Below, in pieces: positions 1-6,802 of a stretch of DNA of 9,089 nt. Each line of letters begins with the position of its first letter. The stretch's first letter is position 1. The translations under genes and the position numbers were made by a program. Source of the DNA: Betaproteobacteria bacterium (GTDB lineage: Bacteria > Pseudomonadota > Gammaproteobacteria > Burkholderiales > SG8-41); the NCBI GenBank assembly GCA_029883965.1, contig JAOUIN010000084.1, forward strand, positions 1-9,089, given 5' to 3'. The notes under the pieces are model-generated. The model did no database searches and was not told the DNA's origin. It saw only the letters and a program-made list of their open reading frames with translations.

Positions 1-389
1 AGGTCGCCCTTGCCCTCGATGATCTGCATGGCGATCTGCATTTCGTTGAAGCCGTAGTCGTCACCTGCCTCGCCGCGAAAATGCAGCTTGCCGATCGACG
101 CCGTGTAATGGCCGGCATCGCGCAGGCGGTGATGCCAGCTCGGGATCGCGCCTTCGTAGGCATCGGCGTTGTCCCAGTAGCCGATCTGATGCACATACTT
201 GCCCACGGCAAACGCCGCGCGTGCCGGCACGCACACCGGGCTGGTGGTGTAAGCCGAGGTGAACATGGTGCCGCGCGCCGCCAGCGCATCCAGGTTGGGG
301 GTCTTGACCACGGGGTGGCCGTTCGCACCCATGATTTTCGGATTGTGTTCGTCCGACATCAGGATGACCAGGTTACTGGGTTGGGGCAT
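1..389 (-). CDS. Sulfatase, N-terminal fragment (runs off the window)
   Basis: N-terminal 129 complete codons of a type I sulfatase (alkaline phosphatase superfamily), predicted to hydrolyse a sulfate ester. Seen: metal-binding SDEHN at residues 12-16, the formylglycine signature C53-V-P-A-R57, YWDNA at 71-75, and GKLH at 100-103 (K101 and H103 match sulfatase active-site positions). Residue numbers coincide with those of the sulfatase at 1498-2955, so the two are close paralogs. The ATG at 389 is chosen because the conserved NLVILMSDEHN strand begins only a few residues later; no good Shine-Dalgarno precedes it. There is no signal peptide, so a cytosolic enzyme is inferred. It diverges from the rraA-like gene at 620. 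The C-terminal half, with the second metal site, lies outside the window, so completeness cannot be judged. Family assignment is firm; the substrate is unknown, though similarity to choline-sulfatase-like enzymes is visible. Confidence 0.9.
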   Translation of the reverse strand, partial: MPQPSNLVILMSDEHNPKIMGANGHPVVKTPNLDALAARGTMFTSAYTTSPVCVPARAAFAVGKYVHQIGYWDNADAYEGAIPSWHHRLRDAGHYTASIGKLHFRGEAGDDYGFNEMQIAMQIIEGKGD

Positions 390-420
390 GACGGACCGGG
401 GAATGATTTTCGGAGCCCAG

Positions 421-449
421 AATGTATATGGAGCACCGTACGCGGTCAA
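421..449 (-). promoter_or_regulatory. Candidate sigma70 promoter for the leftward sulfatase
   Basis: Read on the minus strand, TTGACC (449-444, 5/6 to consensus) is followed after exactly 17 bp by TACATT (426-421, 4/6). This predicts a start near 414 and a leader of about 25 nt before the ATG at 389. A perfect minus-strand TATAAT also occurs at 485-480, but its -35 region is poor. Prediction from motif and spacing only. Confidence 0.4.
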
Positions 450-565
450 CGTGTCTCCGGGCGAAAGTTCGGACTGTGGATTATAAGGAATGTTGCTCGC
501 AGACTTGCACGGGCAGGCAATGATCACGATGGTGCACGCTTGCGCCGGCACAAAAGATTCCGTCG

Positions 566-595
566 TTGACGCGGGCCGCTACTGGCTCGTAACAT
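566..595 (+). promoter_or_regulatory. Candidate sigma70 promoter for the rraA-like/sulfatase gene set
   Basis: TTGACG (566-571, 5/6) and TAACAT (590-595, 4/6) are separated by 18 bp. The implied start near 602 leaves a short leader containing the Shine-Dalgarno of the gene at 620. The 390-619 gap therefore plausibly holds back-to-back promoters for the two divergent units. No clear operator palindrome was recognised in it. Confidence 0.35.
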
Positions 596-619
596 CGACC
601 AACCATTTAGAGGAAGCCA

Positions 620-1348
620 ATGCCCAAAACCACCCTCGGTAAACTGCCGCGCGAGGCGATCCGCATGCTGGAATTGCCGCGCGTCACACCGGACGTACTC
701 GAGGGCTTCCGCAACCTGGTTGATCTCACCGGTACGCTGTCCGACGCCTGCGATGAACTGGGCCTGGTTGCGGTCATACCCGGCTACGTGTTGCCGCCGG
801 TCAACACCGGCAAGCGCATCGTCGGACCCGCGCTGACGGTGCGCAACATCGCGCACACCACGCAGATCCACAAGGCGGCGAGTGACAAAATCAGCGGCCA
901 GGGCGAGACTGAGGCCCACAACCTCGCCGAACCCGGCGACGTGCTGGTCATCGAAGGCGTGATGGGCTGCTCCAACATGGGCGGCCAGTCGGCCACCATT
1001 GCCAAACGCCAGGGCTTCATCGGCGCGATCGTCGACGCCACCGTGCGCGACCCCGAACAATACCGCGGCATGGACTGGCCGGTGTGGTGCAAGGGCTTTA
1101 CCCCGATCACCGGCAAATGGCGCACACAGACGGTTGAGATCAACGGCACGGTGCAGATCTGCGGTATCCCGGTGCGGCCCGGTGACATCATCTGTGCCGA
1201 CGATGCCGGTGTCGCGGTGATCCCGCACGGCCAAGCTGCACAGGTGCTTGAAACCGCGCGCAGGATTGACGCCGGCGACACCAGACGCAAGGCCGACATT
1301 GATGCCGGTGTCGGCATCGGTGACATCCTGAAAACCAAATACAAATAA
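620..1348 (+). CDS. RraA family protein, HMG/CHA aldolase-like
   Basis: 242-residue member of the RraA-like superfamily, which includes the class II aldolases for 4-hydroxy-4-methyl-2-oxoglutarate and 4-carboxy-4-hydroxy-2-oxoadipate, as well as the RNase E inhibitor RraA. Seen: SDACDELG at 41-48, a GDVLVIEG strand at 106-113, GGQSAT at 121-126 and GAIVDATVRD at 135-144. R143-D144 correspond to the substrate/metal-binding Arg-Asp of the aldolases, and the family signature VRPGDII..DDAGVAVIP covers 185-202. The length fits the aldolases (about 225-240 aa) better than E. coli RraA (about 160 aa). AGAGG at 609-613, 6 nt before the ATG, supports this start. It is the first gene of a rightward set with two sulfatases and a binding protein, which suggests a catabolic lyase or decarboxylase acting on a keto-acid intermediate. 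That role is inference; the family is often misnamed a dimethylmenaquinone methyltransferase. Confidence 0.85.
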   Translation: MPKTTLGKLPREAIRMLELPRVTPDVLEGFRNLVDLTGTLSDACDELGLVAVIPGYVLPPVNTGKRIVGPALTVRNIAHTTQIHKAASDKISGQGETEAHNLAEPGDVLVIEGVMGCSNMGGQSATIAKRQGFIGAIVDATVRDPEQYRGMDWPVWCKGFTPITGKWRTQTVEINGTVQICGIPVRPGDIICADDAGVAVIPHGQAAQVLETARRIDAGDTRRKADIDAGVGIGDILKTKYK

Positions 1349-1370
1349 CAAACTCACACTTAAACCACCG

Positions 1371-1473
1371 TCGTCATACCGGCGAATGCCCGTATCCAGT
1401 ACGAGGCTGGCACCCCCGCTGGATTCCGACTTTCCTCCTAGGGGACTTCCTTCGGGGCATGCCGGAATGACGA
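1371..1473. repeat. REP/MITE-like imperfect inverted repeat
   Basis: Intergenic element of about 103 bp with matching ends. The left end reads TCGTCATACCGGCGAATGCC (1371-1390). The reverse complement of the right end (1454-1473) reads TCGTCATTCCGGCATGCCCC. They match apart from one substitution and a two-base GA insertion. Internal CCAG/CTGG segments (1395-1398 and 1420-1423) extend the symmetry. This resembles the family of dispersed proteobacterial repeats whose ends read roughly CGTCATtCCcGC, which often fold as long hairpins between genes. No coding capacity is evident. It ends 24 bp before the next ATG, between two genes of the same strand, so it may affect read-through or mRNA stability. 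Membership in a genomic repeat family needs a genome copy count. Confidence 0.6.
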
Positions 1474-1497
1474 AATGAACAAAAGAGGCCCTAAATC

Positions 1498-2955
1498 ATG
1501 AGTGACCCCACCAACCTGATTTTCATCATGTCTGACGAGCACAACAAGCGTGTGCTCGGTTGTTACGGCCACCCGATGATCAAAACACCGAACCTCGACG
1601 CACTGGCCGCCCGCGGCACGCGTTTTACGTCCGCCTACACCAACTGCCCGATCTGCGTGCCGGCGCGCGCGTCGTTCGCCACCGGCCAGTACGTGCACAA
1701 GATCCGCTACTGGGACAACGCCATCGCCTACGACGGCAAGATTCCGACCTGGGGCCACCGGTTGATGGCACAGGGCCATCACGTGACTTCGATCGGCAAG
1801 CTGCATTACCTCGACTCCGATGCCAAACGCAATGGATTCGACGAGGAAATCCTGCCACTGCATATCGTCAACGGCGTCGGCGACCTGCTGGGGCTAATCC
1901 GCGAGGAACTGCCGCGCCGACCGGGTTCGGCCAACCTCGGCCCCGAAGCCGGCCGCGGTGAATCCGAATACACCAAGTACGACCGCAGCATCGCCGAAGA
2001 AACCATCAAATGGCTGAAGACCAAGGCGCCGGCGCTGAAAGCCAAGCCCTGGGCGCTGTATGTCGGTTTTGTCTCGCCGCATTTCCCGCTGATCGCGCCG
2101 CCGCAGTTCTATGACCTGTATCCCGAGGATGCGGTGCCCTGGCCGGCGATGTACAAAAAAAGCGAGCGTCCGCAGCATCCTTTCACCGATGCAATGCGCA
2201 AATGCCTGTGTTTTGACGACGCCTTTGATGCACCGATGGTGCGCCGTGCGATTGCCGCCTATTTCGGCCTGACCTCGTTCCTCGACGACAACGTCGGCCA
2301 GATCCTGCGCACGCTGCAGGAGACCGGGCTGATGAACAACACCCGCGTCGTATATTCATCGGATCACGGGGACAACCTCGGCACGCGCGGCATGTGGGGC
2401 AAGTCAACGATGTACGAGGAATCCGCCGGCATCCCGATGATCTTCGCGGGCCCCGGTGTGCCGTCGGGCAAGGTCTGCGATACCCCGGTAACGCTTGCGG
2501 ACGGTTTTCCGACGTTCATCGATGCGCTGGGCGCGCAGCCGCATGCGGACGACACCAAACTCCCCGGCCATTCCCTGATCGACATCGCACAGGGCCAGGT
2601 GCCGCCGCGCACGATCCTGTCCGAGTATCACGCGGCCGGCGCGGTCTGTGGCGCTTCGATGATCCGCCACGGGCAGTGGAAATACATCCATTACGCGACG
2701 CTGCCCCCGATGCTGTTTGATCTCGCCGCCGACCCCGAGGAACGCAAGGACCTTGGCCGGGATCCGGCACACAAGGCCGTAATTGCCGAATGTGAGGCCG
2801 CATTGCGCAAGGTCGTCGACCCGGAAGCAGCGGACAAGCTGGCCAAGGCTGATCAGCAGGCAATGATCAGGAAATTCGGCGGCGAAGAGGCGATTCTCAA
2901 ACGCGGCACTTTCCGTTATTCGCCGCCGCCCGGGTCGAAGGCGTCGTACTACTGA
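1498..2955 (+). CDS. Sulfatase (choline-sulfatase-like, substrate unknown)
   Basis: Complete 485-residue type I sulfatase. Seen in order: SDEHN at 12-16 (D13 and E14 metal site), C53-V-P-A-R57 with C53 the predicted formylglycine, YWDNA at 71-75, GKLH with K101 and H103, SPHFP with H195, SSDHGD with metal ligands D289 and H290, and GK at 301-302 followed by MYEES. All expected catalytic positions are present. The C-terminal HGQWKYIHY (391-399) and LFDLAADPEE (406-415) are typical of the BetC-like branch. Maturation would need a formylglycine-generating enzyme, which is not encoded here. There is no signal peptide: the first beta strand starts at residue 6, so it should be cytosolic. AGAGG at 1484-1488 lies 9 nt before the ATG. 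The Bug-protein gene follows after 17 bp, so the two are probably co-transcribed. Choline itself is not implied as substrate. Confidence 0.93.
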   Translation: MSDPTNLIFIMSDEHNKRVLGCYGHPMIKTPNLDALAARGTRFTSAYTNCPICVPARASFATGQYVHKIRYWDNAIAYDGKIPTWGHRLMAQGHHVTSIGKLHYLDSDAKRNGFDEEILPLHIVNGVGDLLGLIREELPRRPGSANLGPEAGRGESEYTKYDRSIAEETIKWLKTKAPALKAKPWALYVGFVSPHFPLIAPPQFYDLYPEDAVPWPAMYKKSERPQHPFTDAMRKCLCFDDAFDAPMVRRAIAAYFGLTSFLDDNVGQILRTLQETGLMNNTRVVYSSDHGDNLGTRGMWGKSTMYEESAGIPMIFAGPGVPSGKVCDTPVTLADGFPTFIDALGAQPHADDTKLPGHSLIDIAQGQVPPRTILSEYHAAGAVCGASMIRHGQWKYIHYATLPPMLFDLAADPEERKDLGRDPAHKAVIAECEAALRKVVDPEAADKLAKADQQAMIRKFGGEEAILKRGTFRYSPPPGSKASYY

Positions 2956-2972
2956 CTTCAACAGGAGGGAGA

Positions 2973-3944
2973 ATGATGCGCACAGGAATTCTGGTTGCAG
3001 CAGCGATCGCGCTGGCTACGGCGTCCGCCGTCACCGCGGCCGCCGAAGACTATCCGACGAAGCCGATCCGCATCATCGTTCCCACCGCGCCGGGCGGCTC
3101 GCCCGATACCGTGGCACGCATAGTCGCCGAGCAAGCGGCCCGCACCCTCGGCCAGCCGCTCATCGTGGACGCGCGCGGCGGCGGCGGCGGACTGGTCGGC
3201 GCGACCATCGCGATGAACGCAACGCCGGACGGGTACACCATGATGATGGGCACCTCAACCGTGCTCGCGAGCCAGCCAGCGCTGAACAAGTCGCTGCCTT
3301 ATAACGACCGGACCTTCGTGCCGCTTACCCGCGCCGCCTACGTCGCCAATGTCGTGACAGTCAACAACGGACTCGGCGTCAACAATGTCGCCGAACTGGT
3401 GAAGCTGCTCAAGGCTAAGCCGGGGCAGTTGCACTACGGCTCGGCCGGCGTGGCAACGCCGGCACATCTCGCAGGTGCGATGCTCAATGTGCTCGCCAGC
3501 GTGAAGGGCGTACATGTAGCGTACAAAGGTGCCGCGCCGGCGATGATCGACCTGCTCGCCGGACAGATTCAGTATTTCATCACCTCCCCGATCATCGCCC
3601 TCCCGCACGGTCGTGCCAATCGCATCAGGATCCTCGCCACCACCGGCGCGGCGCGTGATCCGCTGATTCCAGAATTGCCCACGGTAGCGGAAACGGTGCC
3701 CGGCTACGAGCTGGTGCAGTGGTGGGGATTCGTCGCACTCGGCGGCACGCCGGGACATATCCAGAAGCGCCTGCATGACGCGCTCACTGGCGCGCTACGC
3801 AGCGACGAGGTAAAGCAAAAGCTTGCCAAGCTCGGCGCGCAGGCGGTGTCGGAGCCACCGGCCGAGTTTGCTGCGTTCATCAAGGCGGAGCGGGTGCGCA
3901 TCGCGCGTGTCGGCAAGGAAGCCGGCATCGTGATCAATCCGTAA
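2973..3944 (+). CDS. Bug family tripartite tricarboxylate transporter substrate-binding protein
   Basis: 323-residue periplasmic solute receptor of the Bug/TctC family; such receptors usually bind small carboxylates and deliver them to a TctA/TctB membrane pair. A signal peptide is clear: a hydrophobic Ala-rich segment at about 6-22 with likely cleavage after AAA (24). Mature-protein signatures follow: YPTKPIRIIVPTAPGG (27-42), PDGYTM (85-90), LHYGSAGVATPAHL (153-166), VAYKGAAPAMIDLLAG (182-197) and PELPTVAETVPGYE (233-246). Oddly, the loop that normally reads RPGAGG is R68 followed by five glycines. Two adjacent ATGs (2973 and 2976) follow AGGAGG at 2963-2968; the second has the better 7-nt spacing, so Met2 may be the true start. 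It lies between two sulfatase genes, suggesting it captures their sulfated substrate or its precursor (inference). No membrane components are in the window. Confidence 0.92.
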   Translation: MMRTGILVAAAIALATASAVTAAAEDYPTKPIRIIVPTAPGGSPDTVARIVAEQAARTLGQPLIVDARGGGGGLVGATIAMNATPDGYTMMMGTSTVLASQPALNKSLPYNDRTFVPLTRAAYVANVVTVNNGLGVNNVAELVKLLKAKPGQLHYGSAGVATPAHLAGAMLNVLASVKGVHVAYKGAAPAMIDLLAGQIQYFITSPIIALPHGRANRIRILATTGAARDPLIPELPTVAETVPGYELVQWWGFVALGGTPGHIQKRLHDALTGALRSDEVKQKLAKLGAQAVSEPPAEFAAFIKAERVRIARVGKEAGIVINP

Positions 3945-4060
3945 ATTGAAACGCACGCTATTGTCCAGCCAATAATTTGCTCACTCACTTTCCCTCACCG
4001 GCACCCTCAGGCGAACGGTGAAGGCATGAGCGCGAACCACACCGAAAGGAAAACACTAAC

Positions 4061-5539
4061 ATGCAGCCTGCAAACCTCATCCTGTTCCAGTCGGATAATC
4101 ACAACGGTCACATCACCGGCTGTTATGGCCATCCATACGTCAAAACACCGACCATGGACCGCATTGCCGCCGCCGGCGTGCGTTTCGCCAACGCCTATTG
4201 CACCAGCCCGCTGTGCTGCCCTTCGCGTTCCAGCCTCGCCACCGGTCGTTATCCGCACCAGACCGGTTACTGGGACAATGCGCTGACCTATGATGGCCGC
4301 GTTCCGAGTTGGCATCACCGCCTGCGCGACCAGGGACACACGGTAGTTGCGGTGGGCAAGCTGCACTACCGCTCCGGCGATGACGACAATGGTTTTACCG
4401 AGGAAATCGTGCCCATGCACCTGCATGAAGGCAAGGGTGCGATCAAGAATCTGCTGCGCGGCTACGGCACCGAACCGCGCAAGGATGACGGCAGCTTCTG
4501 GAAGCTCTACATCGAGCGTTCCGGTGTCGGCACCACGCATTACCAGGACTATGATCGCAAGATCACAGCCAAGGCGGTCGAATGGCTGCAGCGCAACTCG
4601 AAAAAAACCGGGAAACCATGGGTGTTGTATGTGTCGTACATCAGCGCCCACCCGCCGTTCACCGTGCCGCAGCGCCTCTATGACCTCTACCCCGAGGACA
4701 ACATGCCGCTGCCGCCGGCATTCCGCGCGGGTGAACGCCCCGAACACCCGTCGATGGAACACCTGCGCTACATGGACGGCATGCGCGTGATGACCGACGA
4801 AGCTGCGCTGCGCCGCATTGCCGCGGGCTATTTCGGACTGATTACCCACCTCGACGAACAGATCGGCGAGGTCTTGAGCGCTGCCGGGGAACTCGGCCTG
4901 CTCGACAACACCCGCATCGCCTACACCAGTGATCACGGTGAGTTGTTCGGCGCGCAGGGCCTGTTCGGCAAGAAAAATCTCTATGAAAGCGCCATTCGCG
5001 TGCCGCTGCTGCTCTCCGGCCCGGGCGTGCCGAAAGGCAGGGTCGTCAGCCAGCATGCATCCCATGTCGACCTCTTCCCGACCATTGCCGCCGCCGTCGG
5101 CGCAAAGCTCGTCGCCGCCGACAATGACCTGCCGGGCGTGGACCTGTGGCCGGCCATTGAAGGGCGTGAAACCAGCCGCATTGCATTCGCCGAATACCAT
5201 GCCCAGGGCTCCAAGGCCGGGGCGTTCGTCGTGCGCGACGGCGCCATGAAGCTCATTTATCACGTCGGCATGAGAGCGCAATTGTTCGACCTTGCGCGCG
5301 ATCCGGACGAGGTGCACGATCTTGCCGCAGCCGATCCCGACACGGTGCGGATACTCGAGAAAAAACTGCGGGCGATCTGTGATCCCGAAGCGGTCGATGC
5401 CCGCGCCAAGGCAGACCAGCGCGCCGCGGCAGATTCCTGGGGCGGCGCAGCAAAACTGCTGGGCGAAACGCAGATCCTGTTCACGCCGCCGCCCGGCGTA
5501 TCCAAGGAGGAGGCCTGGGCGGTTCCCGGCCGCGGCTGA
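4061..5539 (+). CDS. Sulfatase (choline-sulfatase-like, substrate unknown)
   Basis: Complete 492-residue type I sulfatase, paralogous to the one at 1498 but clearly more diverged. Seen: SDNHN at 11-15 (D12 and N13 metal site), C52-C-P-S-R56 formylglycine signature, YWDNA at 70-74, GKLH with K100 and H102, SAHPP with H197, TSDHGE with ligands D291 and H292, and GKKNLYES at 303-310 with K304. Active-site positions are complete, and there is no signal peptide. The signature has two adjacent cysteines; by the C-x-P-x-R rule C52 is the one converted. Start: GAAAGGA at 4044-4050 precedes the ATG by 10 nt and the NLILFQSDNHN strand begins at once. It follows the Bug gene after a 116-bp gap with only a weak stem (3995-4000 with 4016-4021), so it may belong to the same transcript or have its own promoter. 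Different metal-site and signature residues suggest a different substrate preference. Confidence 0.92.
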   Translation: MQPANLILFQSDNHNGHITGCYGHPYVKTPTMDRIAAAGVRFANAYCTSPLCCPSRSSLATGRYPHQTGYWDNALTYDGRVPSWHHRLRDQGHTVVAVGKLHYRSGDDDNGFTEEIVPMHLHEGKGAIKNLLRGYGTEPRKDDGSFWKLYIERSGVGTTHYQDYDRKITAKAVEWLQRNSKKTGKPWVLYVSYISAHPPFTVPQRLYDLYPEDNMPLPPAFRAGERPEHPSMEHLRYMDGMRVMTDEAALRRIAAGYFGLITHLDEQIGEVLSAAGELGLLDNTRIAYTSDHGELFGAQGLFGKKNLYESAIRVPLLLSGPGVPKGRVVSQHASHVDLFPTIAAAVGAKLVAADNDLPGVDLWPAIEGRETSRIAFAEYHAQGSKAGAFVVRDGAMKLIYHVGMRAQLFDLARDPDEVHDLAAADPDTVRILEKKLRAICDPEAVDARAKADQRAAADSWGGAAKLLGETQILFTPPPGVSKEEAWAVPGRG

Positions 5540-5540
5540 T

Positions 5541-5560
5541 CCGTCGCAGGCCTGTGACGG
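5541..5560 (+). other. Stem-loop right after the sulfatase stop codon
   Basis: CCGTCGCAGG and CCTGTGACGG are complementary apart from one G-U pair, giving a compact hairpin beginning one base after the TGA. No T-run follows, so it is not a canonical intrinsic terminator. It may protect the 3' end of the sulfatase transcript or work with Rho. Confidence 0.35.
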
Positions 5561-5599
5561 GCTGCAGACCGCGCAGACGCGGCGAATCGACGGCAACAG

Positions 5600-5625
5600 A
5601 AAAAAAAGGCGCCCGGAGGCGCCTT
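5600..5625 (-). terminator. Intrinsic terminator read leftward (distal of two)
   Basis: Perfect 8-bp stem AAGGCGCC (5606-5613) with GGCGCCTT (5618-5625) and a 4-nt loop. On the plus strand it is preceded by eight As (5600-5607), which is a U-run after the hairpin in leftward RNA. There is no T-run on the plus side, so it would only weakly stop the sulfatase transcript. It lies about 145 bp beyond the first leftward terminator. Confidence 0.7.
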
Positions 5626-5767
5626 GAAGTCCCTACATGCGTTCGCTTGCATCCTGCACAGCGCACTGATTTCTCAGTGCTTTCACCCCAAAGCGGTGAC
5701 CGCCGCGCACGATGCTCACAGTTATCTGGACTCCCGGTTCAGTCCAAAGTTCCCCTGCCCTGACAAC
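5626..5767. other. Noncoding interval with several small stem-loops
   Basis: No convincing gene lies here; short ORFs lack ribosome sites and family features. Three short perfect stems are visible: GCACTGA/TCAGTGC (5663-5669 with 5674-5680), TCACC/GGTGA (5683-5687 with 5695-5699) and TGGACT/AGTCCA (5727-5732 with 5741-5746). Being bracketed by two leftward terminators, it could be transcribed leftward as a small structured RNA. The only promoter-like match (TTGGAC, then GATAAC after 15 bp) is poor. It does not fold as a tRNA by eye. Confidence 0.3.
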
Positions 5768-5794
5768 AAAAAAAGGGCGCCGAGGGCGCCCTTT
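5768..5794 (-). terminator. Intrinsic terminator of the leftward Bug gene
   Basis: Perfect 10-bp stem AAAGGGCGCC (5772-5781) with GGCGCCCTTT (5785-5794) and a 3-nt GAG loop. It is preceded on the plus strand by seven As (5768-5774), which is the U-tract for leftward transcription. It lies 36 bp past the stop codon of the Bug gene at 5831-6802, the expected place for its terminator. Confidence 0.85.
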
Positions 5795-5798
5795 CCGG

Positions 5799-5820
5799 AT
5801 CCGGCATGTAACTGCCGGAT
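5799..5820 (-). other. Stem-loop between the Bug stop codon and its terminator
   Basis: ATCCGGC (5799-5805) pairs with GCCGGAT (5814-5820) around an 8-nt loop. It stands immediately beyond the stop codon and before the intrinsic terminator in leftward RNA, so it may stabilise the 3' end. Small and without sequence-family support. Confidence 0.35.
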
Positions 5821-5830
5821 TTGAATCGGC

Positions 5831-6802
5831 TTATTTCAATTTCGGGATTTTTGCTTCCGTCACCACCTGCTTCCAGCGGGCAGTTTCACTGATCACGAAC
5901 TTGTTGAATTCCTCCGAGGTTCCGGTCCACGCTTCCAGCCCCTGCTCTTCCAGCTTCTTCCGGTGCTCTGGTACCTGCGAAATCTTCAGCAATTCGCCGT
6001 GAATCTTCTGGATCGCCGCCTTCGGCGTGCCATCCGGCGCAAACATGCCATACCAGGCGTAATACGTGAAGTCCTTCAGGCCGGCTTCCATCAACGTCGG
6101 CACGTCGGGAACTGCCGGCGCACGTTTCTCGCTGCTCACACCCAGAGGCTTGAGCTTGCCATTGCGCACCTGCGGTACCAGTGAGGGCATGGTGCCGAAC
6201 AGCATCTGCACGCGACCGGCGGACGTATCGATGATCGCGGGGCCGCTGCCGCGATAGGGCACGTGCACGACGTTCAGTCCCGCGGCCTTCTTCAGCAGTT
6301 CGGTGGACAGGTGGATGGAGGATCCGTTGCCCGCCGAAGCGTAGTTGAGCTTGCCCGCGTTGGCTTTGGCATGCGCGATGAAACCCTTCAGATCCTTGAC
6401 CGGCAGTGAATTCGGTACGACCAGCATGTGTGGCTGGCGCGCGAGCAGATATACGGGATCGAAATCCTTCTCGGGATCGAAATTCAGCGTGGTATACATC
6501 GCCGGCGCTGTCGCAAACGATGCCGACGCAATCAGCATGTTGTAGCCGTCAGGCTCCAGCGTCGAAGCCACCTCGGCACCAAGCGTGCCGCCGGCGCCGG
6601 GCCGGTTGTCCAGCACGAGGTTCGTGCCCAGTGCAGGTTCCAGCCAAACCATGAACTGCCGCGACGTGATGTCGGTGCCGCCGCCCGGTGAGAACGGAAT
6701 GATTACGCGTATCGGACGCTCGGGATACTCGGCAAAGGCAGCGCCGCTGGTCACCAGCAACGCGCCAACCAGCGCGGGAATCAATCGATTGAATAAACGC
6801 AT
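5831..6802 (-). CDS. Bug family tripartite tricarboxylate transporter substrate-binding protein
   Basis: 323-residue periplasmic solute receptor of the Bug/TctC family. The signal peptide is MRLFNR, a hydrophobic stretch to about 21, then cleavage after AFA (24). Canonical family features follow: EYPERPIRVIIPFSPGGGTD (25-44), NRPGAGGTLGAE (66-77), PDGYNM (84-89), LNYASAGNGSSIHL (152-165), VPYRGSGPAIIDTSAGRV (181-198) and VPTLMEAG (234-241). Unlike the Bug protein at 2973, it keeps the standard RPGAGG loop. AGGAGG (minus strand, 6815-6810) lies 7 nt before the ATG. A possible promoter, TTGTAC-17-TACAAA (6850-6845 and 6827-6822), is weak and would start almost at the Shine-Dalgarno. It is transcribed divergently from oxyR and ends at a clear terminator, so it looks monocistronic. 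An orphan receptor without TctA/TctB nearby is usual for Bug proteins. The ligand is unknown; a carboxylate is likely. Confidence 0.93.
   Translation of the reverse strand: MRLFNRLIPALVGALLVTSGAAFAEYPERPIRVIIPFSPGGGTDITSRQFMVWLEPALGTNLVLDNRPGAGGTLGAEVASTLEPDGYNMLIASASFATAPAMYTTLNFDPEKDFDPVYLLARQPHMLVVPNSLPVKDLKGFIAHAKANAGKLNYASAGNGSSIHLSTELLKKAAGLNVVHVPYRGSGPAIIDTSAGRVQMLFGTMPSLVPQVRNGKLKPLGVSSEKRAPAVPDVPTLMEAGLKDFTYYAWYGMFAPDGTPKAAIQKIHGELLKISQVPEHRKKLEEQGLEAWTGTSEEFNKFVISETARWKQVVTEAKIPKLK

Noticed and set aside
81..569. Plus-strand frame over the left edge
   Set aside because: It is antisense to the truncated sulfatase, whose SDEHN, CVPAR and GKLH motifs fix the minus strand as coding.
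524..1357. Long minus-strand reading frame opposite the rraA-like gene
   Set aside because: A shadow of GC-rich codons: it mirrors a well-supported plus-strand gene, has Arg/His/Ala-rich composition and no recognisable domain.
4007..5596. 529-codon minus-strand reading frame opposite the third sulfatase
   Set aside because: Despite its length it is entirely antisense to a gene with full sulfatase motifs and shows no domain of its own; long antisense frames are expected in GC-rich DNA.
5727..5767. tRNA-like arm (GGTTCAGTCC)
   Set aside because: It looks like a T-arm at first sight, but no acceptor, anticodon or D-arm can be placed around it.
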